Shown here in pieces: positions 50,918-59,714 of a stretch of DNA of 64,000 nt (its first letter is position 1; every line of letters begins with the position of its first letter). Both the position numbers and the translations under genes were made by a program. The notes below the pieces were generated by a model. The model was not told the DNA's origin and did no database searches. It saw only the letters and a list, made by a program, of their open reading frames with translations. Source of the DNA: Streptomyces sp. LX-29 (GTDB lineage Bacteria > Actinomycetota > Actinomycetes > Streptomycetales > Streptomycetaceae); the NCBI RefSeq assembly GCF_029541745.1, contig NZ_CP089746.1, forward strand, positions 1,550,001-1,614,000. The letters are read 5' to 3'.

Positions 50918-51682
50918 ATGATGGACACCGCACAGGATCTGATCACCGCGGCGGCGGCCCTGATCGTGGGCGCGGCCCTCGGCTGGGCCGCCCATACGGC
51001 CGCCGGGCGCCGCAGCCGCGTCCGCGAACAGCGCTTCTTCGGGTTGCCGGACGGCTCGGAATGTGTGCTGGTCACCCACCGGGACAGCGCCTCGACCCAC
51101 GCGAGCATCCCGCGCCATGACGCCCTGGCCCTGCTGGGCCTCGCGTCGGTGGTGGAGAACTGCGGCGCGCACGCCGAGGTCGCCCCGCACGACACCGGAC
51201 TTCAGGGCTTCGGCGCGCGCACGGAGTTCTGTGTCGGCGACCCCACCGCGCACCGGCGGCTCGCCGCACACCTCGGCAACCTGCTACCCGGGGTCACGGT
51301 GCACCCGGGCGACGAGACGGGCATGGACCGCGCCACGTTCACCATCGGCGGCACCGCCTACCGCGCCGAGCCCGGCGCCGTGGAGTATGTGCTGCTGGCC
51401 CGGCTGACCGGCGGCGAGGGCGGCCGTCCGGTCTTCCTGGCGGCGGGGCAGCGACCGGTCACCCACCGGGCGGCGGTGCGGCACCTGGTGCGCAACCGCG
51501 CCAAGCTGGCCCGCAAGTACGGCGCCGACGGCTCGTTCTGCCTCCTGCTGAAGGTCGTCAACTCCCAGGCATACGGGCCGGATGTGGTGGAGTTGGTCGC
51601 CGACATGACGAAGGTCGCGACCGCCGCGGCGGCTCCGGAGCCGCGCCCCAGCCGCTCCCGTCGCGCCGGGAAAACGAACTGA
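50918..51682 (+). CDS. Membrane-anchored protein of unknown function
   Basis: A 254-residue protein with an N-terminal membrane helix (LITAAAALIVGAALGWAAHTA, about 6-26) followed by a soluble domain of about 200 residues and a basic tail (PRPSRSRRAGKTN). No catalytic motif is recognised; ECVLVTHRDSASTHASIPRHDALALLGLASVVENCGA and VEYVLLARLTGGEGGRPVFLAAGQRPVTHRAAVRHL look like a compact alpha/beta domain. ATG 50918 is chosen because TACGAT ends eight bases before it (leaderless-type promoter); a second ATG follows at 50921. It is divergent from ggt and behind a repeat array that may control it. Confidence 0.75.
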   Translation: MMDTAQDLITAAAALIVGAALGWAAHTAAGRRSRVREQRFFGLPDGSECVLVTHRDSASTHASIPRHDALALLGLASVVENCGAHAEVAPHDTGLQGFGARTEFCVGDPTAHRRLAAHLGNLLPGVTVHPGDETGMDRATFTIGGTAYRAEPGAVEYVLLARLTGGEGGRPVFLAAGQRPVTHRAAVRHLVRNRAKLARKYGADGSFCLLLKVVNSQAYGPDVVELVADMTKVATAAAAPEPRPSRSRRAGKTN

Positions 51683-51728
51683 GGAACGACGCTCTCCGAT
51701 CGTTACCCAGGCTTGACCCACAGAGCTA

Positions 51729-51741
51729 TTACCGCCGGTAA
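51729..51741. promoter_or_regulatory. Palindrome TTACCG-C-CGGTAA downstream of TTGACC
   Basis: TTGACC (51713-51718) is followed by this perfect palindrome and, further on, GTTAAC. It lies 74 bp before the GTG start of the truncated hydrolase and probably belongs to its promoter region; spacing to a -10 is not ideal. Confidence 0.45.
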
Positions 51742-51814
51742 CTCCGCGCCGTTAACGTTCGGTCGCTCGGCCCTGCACACCACCGCCCCCACGGCATCCA
51801 GGTCAGGAGCGACA

Positions 51815-52801
51815 GTGACCCCTGCTCGACACACCCTGCGCGCCACGGCGGCCGGGACCGTCTCGGCGACCCTGTTGGCGACGGCGGCACTGGGGCTCGC
51901 CCCCGCCGCCCAGGCGGCCGTCCCCGGCACCGGCACCACGGCCCGCGTCGCTCCACCACACGCGCGGGTCGCGCCGCCCCTCAGCCGCGTCGCGCCGCCC
52001 CGCGCGGGAGTCGCGGCACCCGGCACCCGGATCGCGCCGCCCCGCGCGGGAGCGTCCCGTACCGCCGCGCCCCGCGCGGTCGGGGACAGCGCGGTCGGGG
52101 ACAGCGCGGGGCGGGCCGGCGTACCGTCCGTGCGGTTCGTCGACATCCCCGGCGAGGGCGGCATCACCCTGTCCGCCCATGTCTTCACCCCCGCCGCCGC
52201 CACGGCCGACCCCGATGCCCGCTTCCCTCTGATCGTGCTGCCCACCAGTTGGGGCATGCCGCAGATCGAGTACATGGCGCAGGCCGAGCAGCTCGCCGAC
52301 GCCGGCTATATGGTGCTCGGTTACAACGCGCGGGGCTTCTGGCAGTCCGGCGGCGAGATCGAGACGGCCGGCCCGCCGGACGTGGCGGACGCCTCCAAGG
52401 TCATCGACTGGGCCCTGGCCCACACGCCCGCCGATCCCGATCGGGTCGGCATGGCCGGAGTGTCCTACGGCGCCGGAATCAGCCTGCTGGCCGCCGGGTT
52501 CGACCGGCGGATCAAGGCGGTGGCGGCCCTGAGCGGCTGGGCCGACCTGATCGGGTCGATCTACAGCGGCCGCACCCAACACGCCCAGGCCGCCGCCCTG
52601 CTCGGCGGCGCGGGCCGGCTCACCGGCCGCCCCAGCGCGGAACTCACCCGCGTCCTCGACGACTTCCTCGGCTCGCGCCTCGAACGCGAGCCGGTGACGC
52701 CGGATCCCGCTGGACACAACCCGCGCGGGGCGCGGCTGACCTTCTCCTCCCCCGCCGCCGACCCGTCCTGGGTCTCCGTACCGCTCGGTGCGAGCTCATG
52801 A
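51815..52801 (+). pseudogene. Truncated S15/CocE-like secreted alpha/beta hydrolase
   Basis: The 328-residue product has a signal peptide (about 1-34, ending LAPAAQA), a Pro-rich spacer with five RVAPP-like units, and the first half of an X-Pro-peptidase/acyl-hydrolase domain: PLIVLPTSWGMPQIEYMAQAEQLADAGYMVLGYNARGFWQSGGEI and the nucleophile Ser in GVSYGAGISLLA. Homologs of this type run on for about 200 more residues with the catalytic Asp and His and a jelly-roll; here the domain stops after LTRVLDDFLGSRLERE and a short unrelated tail follows. I therefore read it as a 3'-deleted gene. GTG 51815 follows AGGAG. Confidence 0.75.
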
Positions 52802-52844
52802 AACGACCGTGCTCCCTCAGGCGAGACGACGGGGCCCGGCCGGC

Positions 52845-53288
52845 TCAGCTCTCGGAGACCTCCGCGTAGAGCTGCGACAGCTCCGGGGCCCCGACGGCCG
52901 CCCACCCCTGCCCCGCGGCGACCACGTCGATCTCGCGGTCGGAGGCCAACCGGACCATCGGGCCCACGTTCGGCGTCAGCTGCCAGACCGCGCCGGGCAC
53001 GGTGCGGACGATGACCGTCCCGAGGTAGAGCCCCGCGTCGTTGCCGAGCCAGGACAGCTCCTCCGGGTCGTCGCGCCAACGGGGCAGCAGTTGGTCCAGG
53101 GCTTCCAAGGAGGCGACCGAATCGTCGAGCTCCACGCCGGCCGTCGAGGCGCGGGCGCGCAGCAGCTCGCACTCCGAGAGCAACTGGGCCATACCCTCCG
53201 GATCGCTTTCCCGGACCGCCGGCCGTCGGCCCGCGTCGAGGTCCGTCGCGTGCCGCCTGCGCCAGTTGTCCAAGAAATGAATATTCAT
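52845..53288 (-). CDS. DUF6278 family protein
   Basis: A 147-residue protein of a Streptomyces-restricted family: MNIHFLDNWRRRH at the start, then DPEGMAQLLSECELLRARA and SLEALDQLLPRWRDDPEELSWLGNDAGLYLGTVIVRTVPGAVW. The function is unknown; the LGNDAGLYLGTVIV segment is reminiscent of the beta-hairpin of DUF3806-like proteins. The start codon lies inside a perfect palindrome ATGAATATTCAT (53277-53288) in an AT-rich patch, with no ribosome site. It runs convergently with the truncated hydrolase gene (43 bp apart). Confidence 0.82.
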   Translation of the reverse strand: MNIHFLDNWRRRHATDLDAGRRPAVRESDPEGMAQLLSECELLRARASTAGVELDDSVASLEALDQLLPRWRDDPEELSWLGNDAGLYLGTVIVRTVPGAVWQLTPNVGPMVRLASDREIDVVAAGQGWAAVGAPELSQLYAEVSES

Positions 53289-53361
53289 ATAACTCAGGGT
53301 CGCACCCGGCGCGGCCTCTCACCACACGGCGCGCGGGGCACTTGACGACTCGTCACTCACC

Positions 53362-53390
53362 TTGACGCCCTCTTCACGCCTCCCTACCTT
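53362..53390 (+). promoter_or_regulatory. Promoter of the SGNH hydrolase gene: TTGACG-N17-TACCTT
   Basis: TTGACG (53362-53367) and TACCTT (53385-53390) at 17 bp spacing are a good sigma-70-type fit, giving a ~50-nt leader. Another TTGACG lies 19 bp upstream (53342). Confidence 0.7.
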
Positions 53391-53444
53391 CGACGCGCAC
53401 CTGTCGGATGATTCGACCGTCATCAGTCACAGGAGGCACCCCAG

Positions 53445-55280
53445 ATGCTCGCTGGCAGACCGAGACGACGTACCGGAGGAGTCCTCGTCTCGGGGCTCGT
53501 CCTCGTCCTGGCGACCGCCGCCGTGCCGGCCCGCGCGACCGCACCCGACACCGGGACGGACGCGGGGCCGGCAGCGCCGGCGACCGCCCCGCCGCTGCCG
53601 CTGGAGCGGCTGTTCGACAACCGGAGCGTCAGCGACGACGCGCACCCGCGCGGCGCGGATTTCGACGGCCGGGGCAACTCGCTGTCCGCGCGGGACCTCG
53701 CGGCCGCCGGCTGGACCCCCGGCCGCTCCCTGGCCCTCGACGGGGCTCGGCTGCGCTGGCCGCGCACCAGCGCCGGGAAGCCGGACAACGTACGGGCGAA
53801 CGGCCAGTCGGTACGGGTCTCCGGGCGCGGCGACGCGCTGTCCTTCCTCGTCGCCGCGACGGGCCGCGAGACGCGGGGCGACGGAACGGTGCACTACGCG
53901 GACGGGACGCGCGGCGCGTACACGTTGACCGCCCCCGACTGGCGCACCGGACCGCTGGCCACCAAGGCCGTGGCGCTGCCGCACATCAACTCCCCCGGCG
54001 GGCAGCGCGCCGAACAGGCCCGGCTGTACGCGCTCACCGTGCCGGTGGCGCGGGGCCGCACGATCGCCTCCGTCACCCTGCCGAAGGACCCAGGCCGCTC
54101 CGCCGACCTGCATGTCTTCGCTCTCGCGGTGCGGTCGCCGGCCAGCGGCTGGACCGGCAGCTGGTCGGCCAGCACCTCGGGCCGCCAGTCCGTCGGGCCG
54201 TGGACGGACCGGACCCTGCGGCTGGTCGTCCACACCAGCGCGGGCGGGCCTCGGGTGCGCATCCGGCTGGCCAACACCTTCGCGTCGACGCCGATCGCCG
54301 TCGGACACGCCTCGGTCGCGGTGCAGGCGTCCGGGGCAGGCGCCGTGGATCCGCCCCGGAAGCTGGCGTTCGGCGGAAAGCCGGGCACCCGGATCCCGGC
54401 CGGCGCCCAGGCGTTCTCCGATCCGCTCGGCTTCTCCGTGCCCGCGGACGCCAATCTGCTGGTCAGCCTGCACCTTCCGGGCCGGGTGACGGCCCTGCCG
54501 GTCCATGCGCGGGCCTACCAGCGCTCCTACGTGAGCGGGGAGGGCAGCGGGGACCGTACCGGCGACCGGGGCGGGGCGCGGTACACCGGCACGCTCACCA
54601 CCTGGCCGCTGTTGACCGGCGTCGACGTCGGCGGCGGGCCGGGATCCGTGGTGACGCTCGGCGACTCGATCACCGACGGGGACAAGTCGACCGTCGACGG
54701 CAACCGACGGTGGCCCGACGTGCTGGCCCGCCGGCTGCGCGGGCAGTCCGTCGTGCCGCGCTACGGCGTGCTCAACCACGGCATCTCCGCCAACCGCGTG
54801 GTCGGCGACCGCTATCCGGGCGACGGGGTGAGCACCGAGATCGGCGGCGTCAGCGCGCAGCACCGGCTGGAGCGCGATGTGCTGGCGCAGACCTCGGTCC
54901 GCACTCTCGTCATCCTCGAAGGGATCAACGACGTCCGGTCGGGCACCTCCGCGGACGCGGTCATCGCCGGGCTGCGGTCTCTGGCCGAGCGGGCGCGCGG
55001 CCGGGGCCTACGGGTGGTGGCCGCGACCGTACTGCCCTGCGGGGGCAACTCCGGCTGCACGCCGCGGGCCGAGCAGTGGCGCAGAGAGATCAACGACTTC
55101 ATCCGAAGCGAGGACGGCGGCGTCTTCCACGCCGTCCTCGACTTCGACGCGGTGATCCGCGATCCCCAGCGGCCGGACCGGATGCTGCCCGCCTACGACA
55201 GCGGCGACCATCTGCACCCGGGCGACACAGGGCTCCGGGCGATGGCGGATTCGATCGCGCTGCGGAAGCTGGTGGGCTAG
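53445..55280 (+). CDS. Secreted SGNH/GDSL hydrolase with N-terminal beta-sandwich
   Basis: A 611-residue exported protein. Signal peptide at 1-31 (GVLVSGLVLVLATAAVPARA). The middle (about 50-230) has the NPCBM-associated/alpha-galactosidase-like beta-sandwich signature LYALTVPVARGRTIASVTLPKD. The C-terminal ~200 residues are an SGNH esterase: block I GDSITDGDKSTVDGN, block III GINDVRSG, block V DHLHPGDTGL (Asp-His). Such enzymes deacetylate polysaccharides or cleave esters. AGGAGG 8 nt before the ATG fixes the start. No other carbohydrate genes are adjacent. Confidence 0.9.
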   Translation: MLAGRPRRRTGGVLVSGLVLVLATAAVPARATAPDTGTDAGPAAPATAPPLPLERLFDNRSVSDDAHPRGADFDGRGNSLSARDLAAAGWTPGRSLALDGARLRWPRTSAGKPDNVRANGQSVRVSGRGDALSFLVAATGRETRGDGTVHYADGTRGAYTLTAPDWRTGPLATKAVALPHINSPGGQRAEQARLYALTVPVARGRTIASVTLPKDPGRSADLHVFALAVRSPASGWTGSWSASTSGRQSVGPWTDRTLRLVVHTSAGGPRVRIRLANTFASTPIAVGHASVAVQASGAGAVDPPRKLAFGGKPGTRIPAGAQAFSDPLGFSVPADANLLVSLHLPGRVTALPVHARAYQRSYVSGEGSGDRTGDRGGARYTGTLTTWPLLTGVDVGGGPGSVVTLGDSITDGDKSTVDGNRRWPDVLARRLRGQSVVPRYGVLNHGISANRVVGDRYPGDGVSTEIGGVSAQHRLERDVLAQTSVRTLVILEGINDVRSGTSADAVIAGLRSLAERARGRGLRVVAATVLPCGGNSGCTPRAEQWRREINDFIRSEDGGVFHAVLDFDAVIRDPQRPDRMLPAYDSGDHLHPGDTGLRAMADSIALRKLVG

Positions 55281-55473
55281 GGGCTGGGCCATGACGGGAG
55301 ACGGAGCCGGCCGCGCCCCAAGGCCCAAGCCCTAAGCCCTGAGACCCACGCCCCGAGCGCCAAGTCCCGACCAAGCCCGCGCCCCGCGCCGGAGTCCGCG
55401 GGCGGCGTCCGGCGTCCGGGACCGCCTGCCCGCGCACCACTCCTCGGGCCGGGCCGGGCCGGGGCGGGGCCGG

Positions 55474-56253
55474 CTACGGCTCCAGGTCCACGACCACCGG
55501 CGCGTGGTCGGAGGCACCCTTGCCCTTGCGCTCCTCGCGGTCGACATAGGCGTCGGACACGGCCTTGGAGAAGGGGGCGTTGCCATAGACCAGGTCGATG
55601 CGCATGCCCTTGTTCTTCGGGAAGCCCAGCTCGCGGTAGTCCCAGTAGGTGTACGGGCGGTCGTACTTCAGCGGGCGCGGCACGACGTCCGACAGGCCGG
55701 CCTCACGGAGCGCGGCGAGCGCGGCGCGCTCCGCGGGGGTGACGTGGGTCAGGCCCTCGAAGAGGCTGGGGTCCCAGACGTCCTCGTCGGTCGGCGCGAC
55801 GTTGTAGTCCCCCATCACCGCGAAGGGGCGCTCCCCGGCGGCGTCCTCGGCCACGGCCGCCCGCAGCGCCTCGAACCAGCCCAGCTTGTAGGTGTAGTGC
55901 GCGTGGCCGATCTCGCGGCCGTTGGGCACGTACACGGACCAGACGCGGACCGGTCCGCAGGTCGCACTGATGGCGCGCGGCTCGGTCGCTCCCTCGTAGT
56001 CGGGGCCGCCGGGCAGTCCGGTCACCACATCGTCGAGCCCGACCTTGGAGATCACCGCCACGCCGTTCCACCGGCCTGTGGCGTTGACCGCGGCCTCATA
56101 GCCGATCTCGCGCAGCTGCTCGTAGGGGAACGCGGCCTCGGCGCACTTGGTCTCCTGTATGCAGAGCACATCGGTGCCGGTGCTCTGCAGCCAGGCCAGC
56201 AGCCGGGGCAGCCGGGCGGTGATCGAGTTGACGTTCCAGGTGGCGATGCGCAT
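55474..56253 (-). CDS. xthA: Exodeoxyribonuclease III
   Basis: A 259-residue Mg-dependent AP endonuclease/3'-5' exonuclease of base-excision repair. Motifs are MRIATWNVNSITARL, CIQETKCAEAAFP, VWSVYVPNGR, VMGDYNVAPTDEDVWDP (GDxN), MRIDLVYGN and KGASDHAPVVVDLEP. Length and order match the XthA family. It starts 35 nt after the MBL-fold gene and is probably co-transcribed with it. The region to the convergent SGNH gene (55281-55473) holds only GGCCGG-rich low-complexity DNA. Confidence 0.95.
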   Translation of the reverse strand: MRIATWNVNSITARLPRLLAWLQSTGTDVLCIQETKCAEAAFPYEQLREIGYEAAVNATGRWNGVAVISKVGLDDVVTGLPGGPDYEGATEPRAISATCGPVRVWSVYVPNGREIGHAHYTYKLGWFEALRAAVAEDAAGERPFAVMGDYNVAPTDEDVWDPSLFEGLTHVTPAERAALAALREAGLSDVVPRPLKYDRPYTYWDYRELGFPKNKGMRIDLVYGNAPFSKAVSDAYVDREERKGKGASDHAPVVVDLEP

Positions 56254-56288
56254 GCGGCAAACCTACCGCCTGGGTCTGACAGTCACCG

Positions 56289-56927
56289 TCAGCGTTCCAG
56301 ACGCACGCTCTCACCGGAGGCCAACCGTGCGTGGTCGGCACCGCCCAGATTGCCCAGGTGGGTGTCGTAGATGGGCCGCGCCAGGTCCGTGAGCAGGGCA
56401 TCGTGGATGTCGTACGCGCGCCGCGGCTTGACCTCCCGTACGTAGTCGATCACCTCGGAGATCTTGCTCCAGGGCGCCTGCACCGGCAGCAGCAGGGTGT
56501 CGACGGAACGCTCCGGCACGGTGAGCGCGTCGCCGGGGTGGAAGACCGAACCGTCGACGACGTATCCGACGTTGGTGATGCGCGGGAGGTCCGGGTGGAT
56601 GACGGCGTGCAGTTCCCCGTGCACCTCGACCTCGAAGCCGGCGGCGCTGAACGTGTCACCGTGACCGACGGTGTGCACCCGCCCCGGGAAGGCGGCGGCG
56701 AGCTGGTCCGCGACGCTGCGCAGGGTCCAGATCTCGGCGGCCGGGTTGGCCTCCATGGCGATCCGCAGCCTGCCCTCGTCGAAGTGGTCGACGTGCTCAT
56801 GGGTGACCAGCAGCGCGTCGGCGCCCGTGACGGCGTCCTGCTCGGTGAAGGCGCCCGGGTCGATGACGAGCAGCCGCCCGTCCTTTTCGATCCGGACGCA
56901 GGCGTGCCCCTTCTTGGTCATCTTCAT
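56289..56927 (-). CDS. MBL-fold metallo-hydrolase (UlaG-like)
   Basis: A 212-residue metallo-beta-lactamase-fold hydrolase: KKGHACVRIEKDGRLLVIDPG, the metal motif THEHVDHFDEGRLR (HxHxDH), FEVEVHGELHAVI, and VFHPGDALTVPE followed by a late YDIHDALL His. UlaG-like members cut phosphoester or lactone bonds; the substrate is not known. I start at ATG 56927 (followed by KMTKKGHACVRI), which matches the family; the upstream frame is basic and unlikely. Next gene downstream is xthA. Confidence 0.88.
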   Translation of the reverse strand: MKMTKKGHACVRIEKDGRLLVIDPGAFTEQDAVTGADALLVTHEHVDHFDEGRLRIAMEANPAAEIWTLRSVADQLAAAFPGRVHTVGHGDTFSAAGFEVEVHGELHAVIHPDLPRITNVGYVVDGSVFHPGDALTVPERSVDTLLLPVQAPWSKISEVIDYVREVKPRRAYDIHDALLTDLARPIYDTHLGNLGGADHARLASGESVRLER

Positions 56928-56951
56928 GACCCCATCTTGCCGCCTCCCCGC

Positions 56952-56990
56952 GCGGCGCGGCCGTTCTCTCACACGAGAGGGCCGCGCCGC
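56952..56990 (-). terminator. Terminator after the PcaDC-like gene
   Basis: GCGGCGCGGCC and GGCCGCGCCGC form a perfect 11-bp stem with a 17-nt loop that itself contains CTCT/AGAG pairing, about 108 bp past the PcaDC stop and just upstream of the MBL-fold gene. Confidence 0.8.
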
Positions 56991-57097
56991 TCCGTCATGA
57001 CGAGGGTCGCCCCCGTCATGGCGAGGGCCGCCCTCCCCGCGCGACGTACGGTCACGCCCCGCGCGGCGGGCGGAACGGCGCCGGCCCGGCGGTCGGG

Positions 57098-59554
57098 TCA
57101 GGCCCCCGGACGGTCCTCCGGGCGGGATTCCGGACGCTCCTCCGCACGTTCCTCCGAACGACCCCGTACGCGGCCGTCCGGACGGGTCTCCTGGGCGATC
57201 ACCCTCCGCGCCACGGCGAACGCGGAGTTCGCGGCCGGCACCCCGCAGTAGACGGCGGTGTGCAGCAGCACCTCAGCGATCTCGGCAGGGGTGAGCCCGT
57301 TGCGCAGCGCCGCGCGGGTGTGAAAGGCGAGCTCGTCGAGATGCCCGCGCGCGGCGAGAGCGGTGAGCGTGACGACGCTGCGGGTGCGGCGGTCGATGCC
57401 GGGCCGGGTCCACACCTCACCCCACGCGTAGCGGGTGAGGAAGTCCTGGAAGTCCTCGGTGAAGTCGTCGGTGAGCGCCGCCGCGCGGTCCACGTGCGCG
57501 TCCCCGAGCACCTCACGCCGGACCTTCATGCCCTGGTCGTACACGTCGGCGCGGGTCTCGGCCGGAGCCTCGCCCGGGGCGGCCACCGGGCCGGAGAACG
57601 GGCCCGACGCCGGACCGGCGAGCGGGTCGGCGAGCGGGTCGGTGAGCGCGCCGGTGAGCGGAGCCAAGGCCGTGGGGTCCGCCGTCGGCTCGACGGGGAC
57701 CGCGTCGATCACCGCGGCCTCCGGGGCGTCGGGCTCCGTGGCATCGGGCTTCGTGACAGCGGGCCCCACGACAGCAGGCTCCGTGATAGCAGGCTCCGTG
57801 ACAGCGGCCTTCGCGGTCACAGGCTCGACCACCGCGGCCTCAGCAGGCGCCGACCCGGCGGTCACGGGCTCTGGTGTCACGGGCTCTGGTGTCACGGGCT
57901 CTGGTGTGACGGCCTCCGGTGTCACGGCCTCCGGTGTCACGGGCTCCGCGGCCGCGGGCCCGAGCACGATCGGCTCGGCCTTCGCCTCAACCGCCGCCGG
58001 CTCGGACGGCGTCCGCCCCGCGGGTACGCCGATTACCGGCTCCCCGGCCGCGAACGGTTCGACAGGGCCGGAAGGGGTCGAGGCTCCTGGGTCGGGGGAG
58101 GTCACGGGGCCGGTGGGCACCGCCAGAGCGGTCGGAGCGCCGGCGGAACCCACGGGTGGGACGGTCGCGGACGTGGCGGCCGTGGGCACAGGGGGCGCCG
58201 GTACGGGGGGCGCCGGTACGGGGGACATCCGCGCCGAGGGCATGGAGGCCACCGCCGTTTCGGGCGTGCCCGCCACCGCTGCCGTTTCGGGCGTGCTCGC
58301 CCGCGCCGTTCCAGGCGTGCCCAGGGAGGGGCCGAGAGGGATGGCGGAGGCTGTCACGCTCGGCTCCGGGCCCAGCGTCGCGTCCGCGCGGGCCGCCGCC
58401 TCGGAAGACGTCGCCACGTCGGTCGCGACGGTCCCCATGGCCGGCACCGCACCGTCGACCAGGGCCTGTGCCCCATCCGTCCCCACCGTCGGAGCGGGGG
58501 TCGGGGTGGGCCCAGGCGCCGGAATCGCGACCACGGGAGGGCGCGTGGCCGCCGCCGGAGCCCCCACGGTGGGCGGGCGCGTGGATGCCGCCGGATCCCC
58601 CACCGTGGGCGGAGGCGTGACCGCCGCCGGAGCCCCCACCGTAGGCGGGCGCGTGGATGCCGCCGGATCCCCCACCGTAGGCGGAGGCGTGACCGCCGCC
58701 GGAGCCCCCACCGTGGGCGGGGGCGTGGCCGTGGACGGGACCGCCGCCGCGGGCGCCGAGTGCCAGGAGCCGGAGAAGTGGCGCACGAGGAGGTCGGTGA
58801 CGGCGCCGGGCTGCTCCACGGGTGCCAGGTGGGCGGTTCCGGGGACGAGCGCGAGCCGGGCGTCCGTGATGCCCTCGACCAGCTCCCGCGCGTCGGCGAC
58901 CGGGGTGACCGGGTCGTCGGCGCCGACGAGCACCAGTGTGGGCGACCCGATCCGACCCAGTTCGGCACGGATGTCGAAGACGGCGAGCGCTTCGCAGGCG
59001 GCCATGTAGCAGCCCGGTTCGGTGGTGCGCACCATCTGCACGGACCAGTCCACGATGGCGGGCTGGGCGGCGGCGAATCCGGAGGTGAACCAGCGCTCGG
59101 GCGTGGTGCGGGCGACCGGATCCAGGCCGCCCGCGCGGACCACGGCGACGCGCTGCCGCCAGGCGTCGGGGGTTCCGTACCGCGCGGAGGCGGAGATCAG
59201 GGCGAGTGAGGCGAGGCGCTCCGGTCGGCGTAGCGCGAGCGAGGCGCCGACGGCGGCGCCGATCGAACAGCCCGCGTAGCCGAAGCTTTCCACACCGAGC
59301 TGGTCCAGGGTGGCCAGCAGCCGGTCGGCCAGCTCGTCGATGCCGATGGCCGGGTACGCGGGGGATCCTCCGTGGCCCGGCAGGTCGAAGCGGATGACGC
59401 GCCAGGTGCGCGACAGCTCGGGAATCTGGCGGTCCCACATGTGCCAGGTGGTGCCGAGCGACGGCCCGAGGACAAGGGTCCGCGCGTCCTGCCGGCCGTC
59501 GTGCGGGCCGTCGATCCGGTACTGAAGGGTCTTGGTCTCGCTCACACGCTTCAC
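57098..59554 (-). CDS. PcaD-PcaC-like fusion with giant low-complexity linker
   Basis: Residues ~10-262 are an alpha/beta hydrolase like 3-oxoadipate enol-lactonase: nucleophile Ser97 in GYAGCSIGAAVG, Asp in VGADDPVTPV, His in PGTAHLAP. Residues ~665-790 are a carboxymuconolactone-decarboxylase domain (GMKVRREVLGDAHVDRA ... RHTRAAL-type helix AFHTRAALRNGLTPAEIAEVLLHTAVYCGVPAANSAF). Such PcaL/PcaDC fusions turn 4-carboxymuconolactone into 3-oxoadipate and are normally under ~400 residues. Here ~400 Ala/Pro/Thr/Val residues separate the halves, with 12-residue and 5-residue tandem repeats. The start is GTG 59554; GTG 59545 is possible. Confidence 0.88.
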   Translation of the reverse strand: MKRVSETKTLQYRIDGPHDGRQDARTLVLGPSLGTTWHMWDRQIPELSRTWRVIRFDLPGHGGSPAYPAIGIDELADRLLATLDQLGVESFGYAGCSIGAAVGASLALRRPERLASLALISASARYGTPDAWRQRVAVVRAGGLDPVARTTPERWFTSGFAAAQPAIVDWSVQMVRTTEPGCYMAACEALAVFDIRAELGRIGSPTLVLVGADDPVTPVADARELVEGITDARLALVPGTAHLAPVEQPGAVTDLLVRHFSGSWHSAPAAAVPSTATPPPTVGAPAAVTPPPTVGDPAASTRPPTVGAPAAVTPPPTVGDPAASTRPPTVGAPAAATRPPVVAIPAPGPTPTPAPTVGTDGAQALVDGAVPAMGTVATDVATSSEAAARADATLGPEPSVTASAIPLGPSLGTPGTARASTPETAAVAGTPETAVASMPSARMSPVPAPPVPAPPVPTAATSATVPPVGSAGAPTALAVPTGPVTSPDPGASTPSGPVEPFAAGEPVIGVPAGRTPSEPAAVEAKAEPIVLGPAAAEPVTPEAVTPEAVTPEPVTPEPVTPEPVTAGSAPAEAAVVEPVTAKAAVTEPAITEPAVVGPAVTKPDATEPDAPEAAVIDAVPVEPTADPTALAPLTGALTDPLADPLAGPASGPFSGPVAAPGEAPAETRADVYDQGMKVRREVLGDAHVDRAAALTDDFTEDFQDFLTRYAWGEVWTRPGIDRRTRSVVTLTALAARGHLDELAFHTRAALRNGLTPAEIAEVLLHTAVYCGVPAANSAFAVARRVIAQETRPDGRVRGRSEERAEERPESRPEDRPGA
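57861..57950. repeat. 15-bp repeats encoding EPVTP units in the PcaDC linker
   Basis: Six units of GTCACGGGCTCTGGT/GTCACGGCCTCCGGT. On the coding (minus) strand they read as EPVTP/EAVTP pentapeptides. Confidence 0.92.
58540..58731. repeat. 36-bp tandem repeats encoding 12-residue units in the PcaDC linker
   Basis: About five units alternate between two versions, giving the peptides TPPPTVGAPAAV, TPPPTVGDPAAS and TRPPTVGAPAAV. The alternation makes a 72-bp higher-order repeat, implying recent duplication. Confidence 0.93.
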
Positions 59555-59714
59555 GGTATCCAGCGGTCGTCGGCGGGTCCGCCGTGGGCTCTACGGGTCT
59601 GGAGCCTACGGGACCGTACGGGATCACGGACCGGCAGCGCGCCCCCACGGCCCCGGGTGTCGCCCCACGAACCCGCGGCAACGACCCCACGAACTCGCGG
59701 TGCGACCCCGCGGG

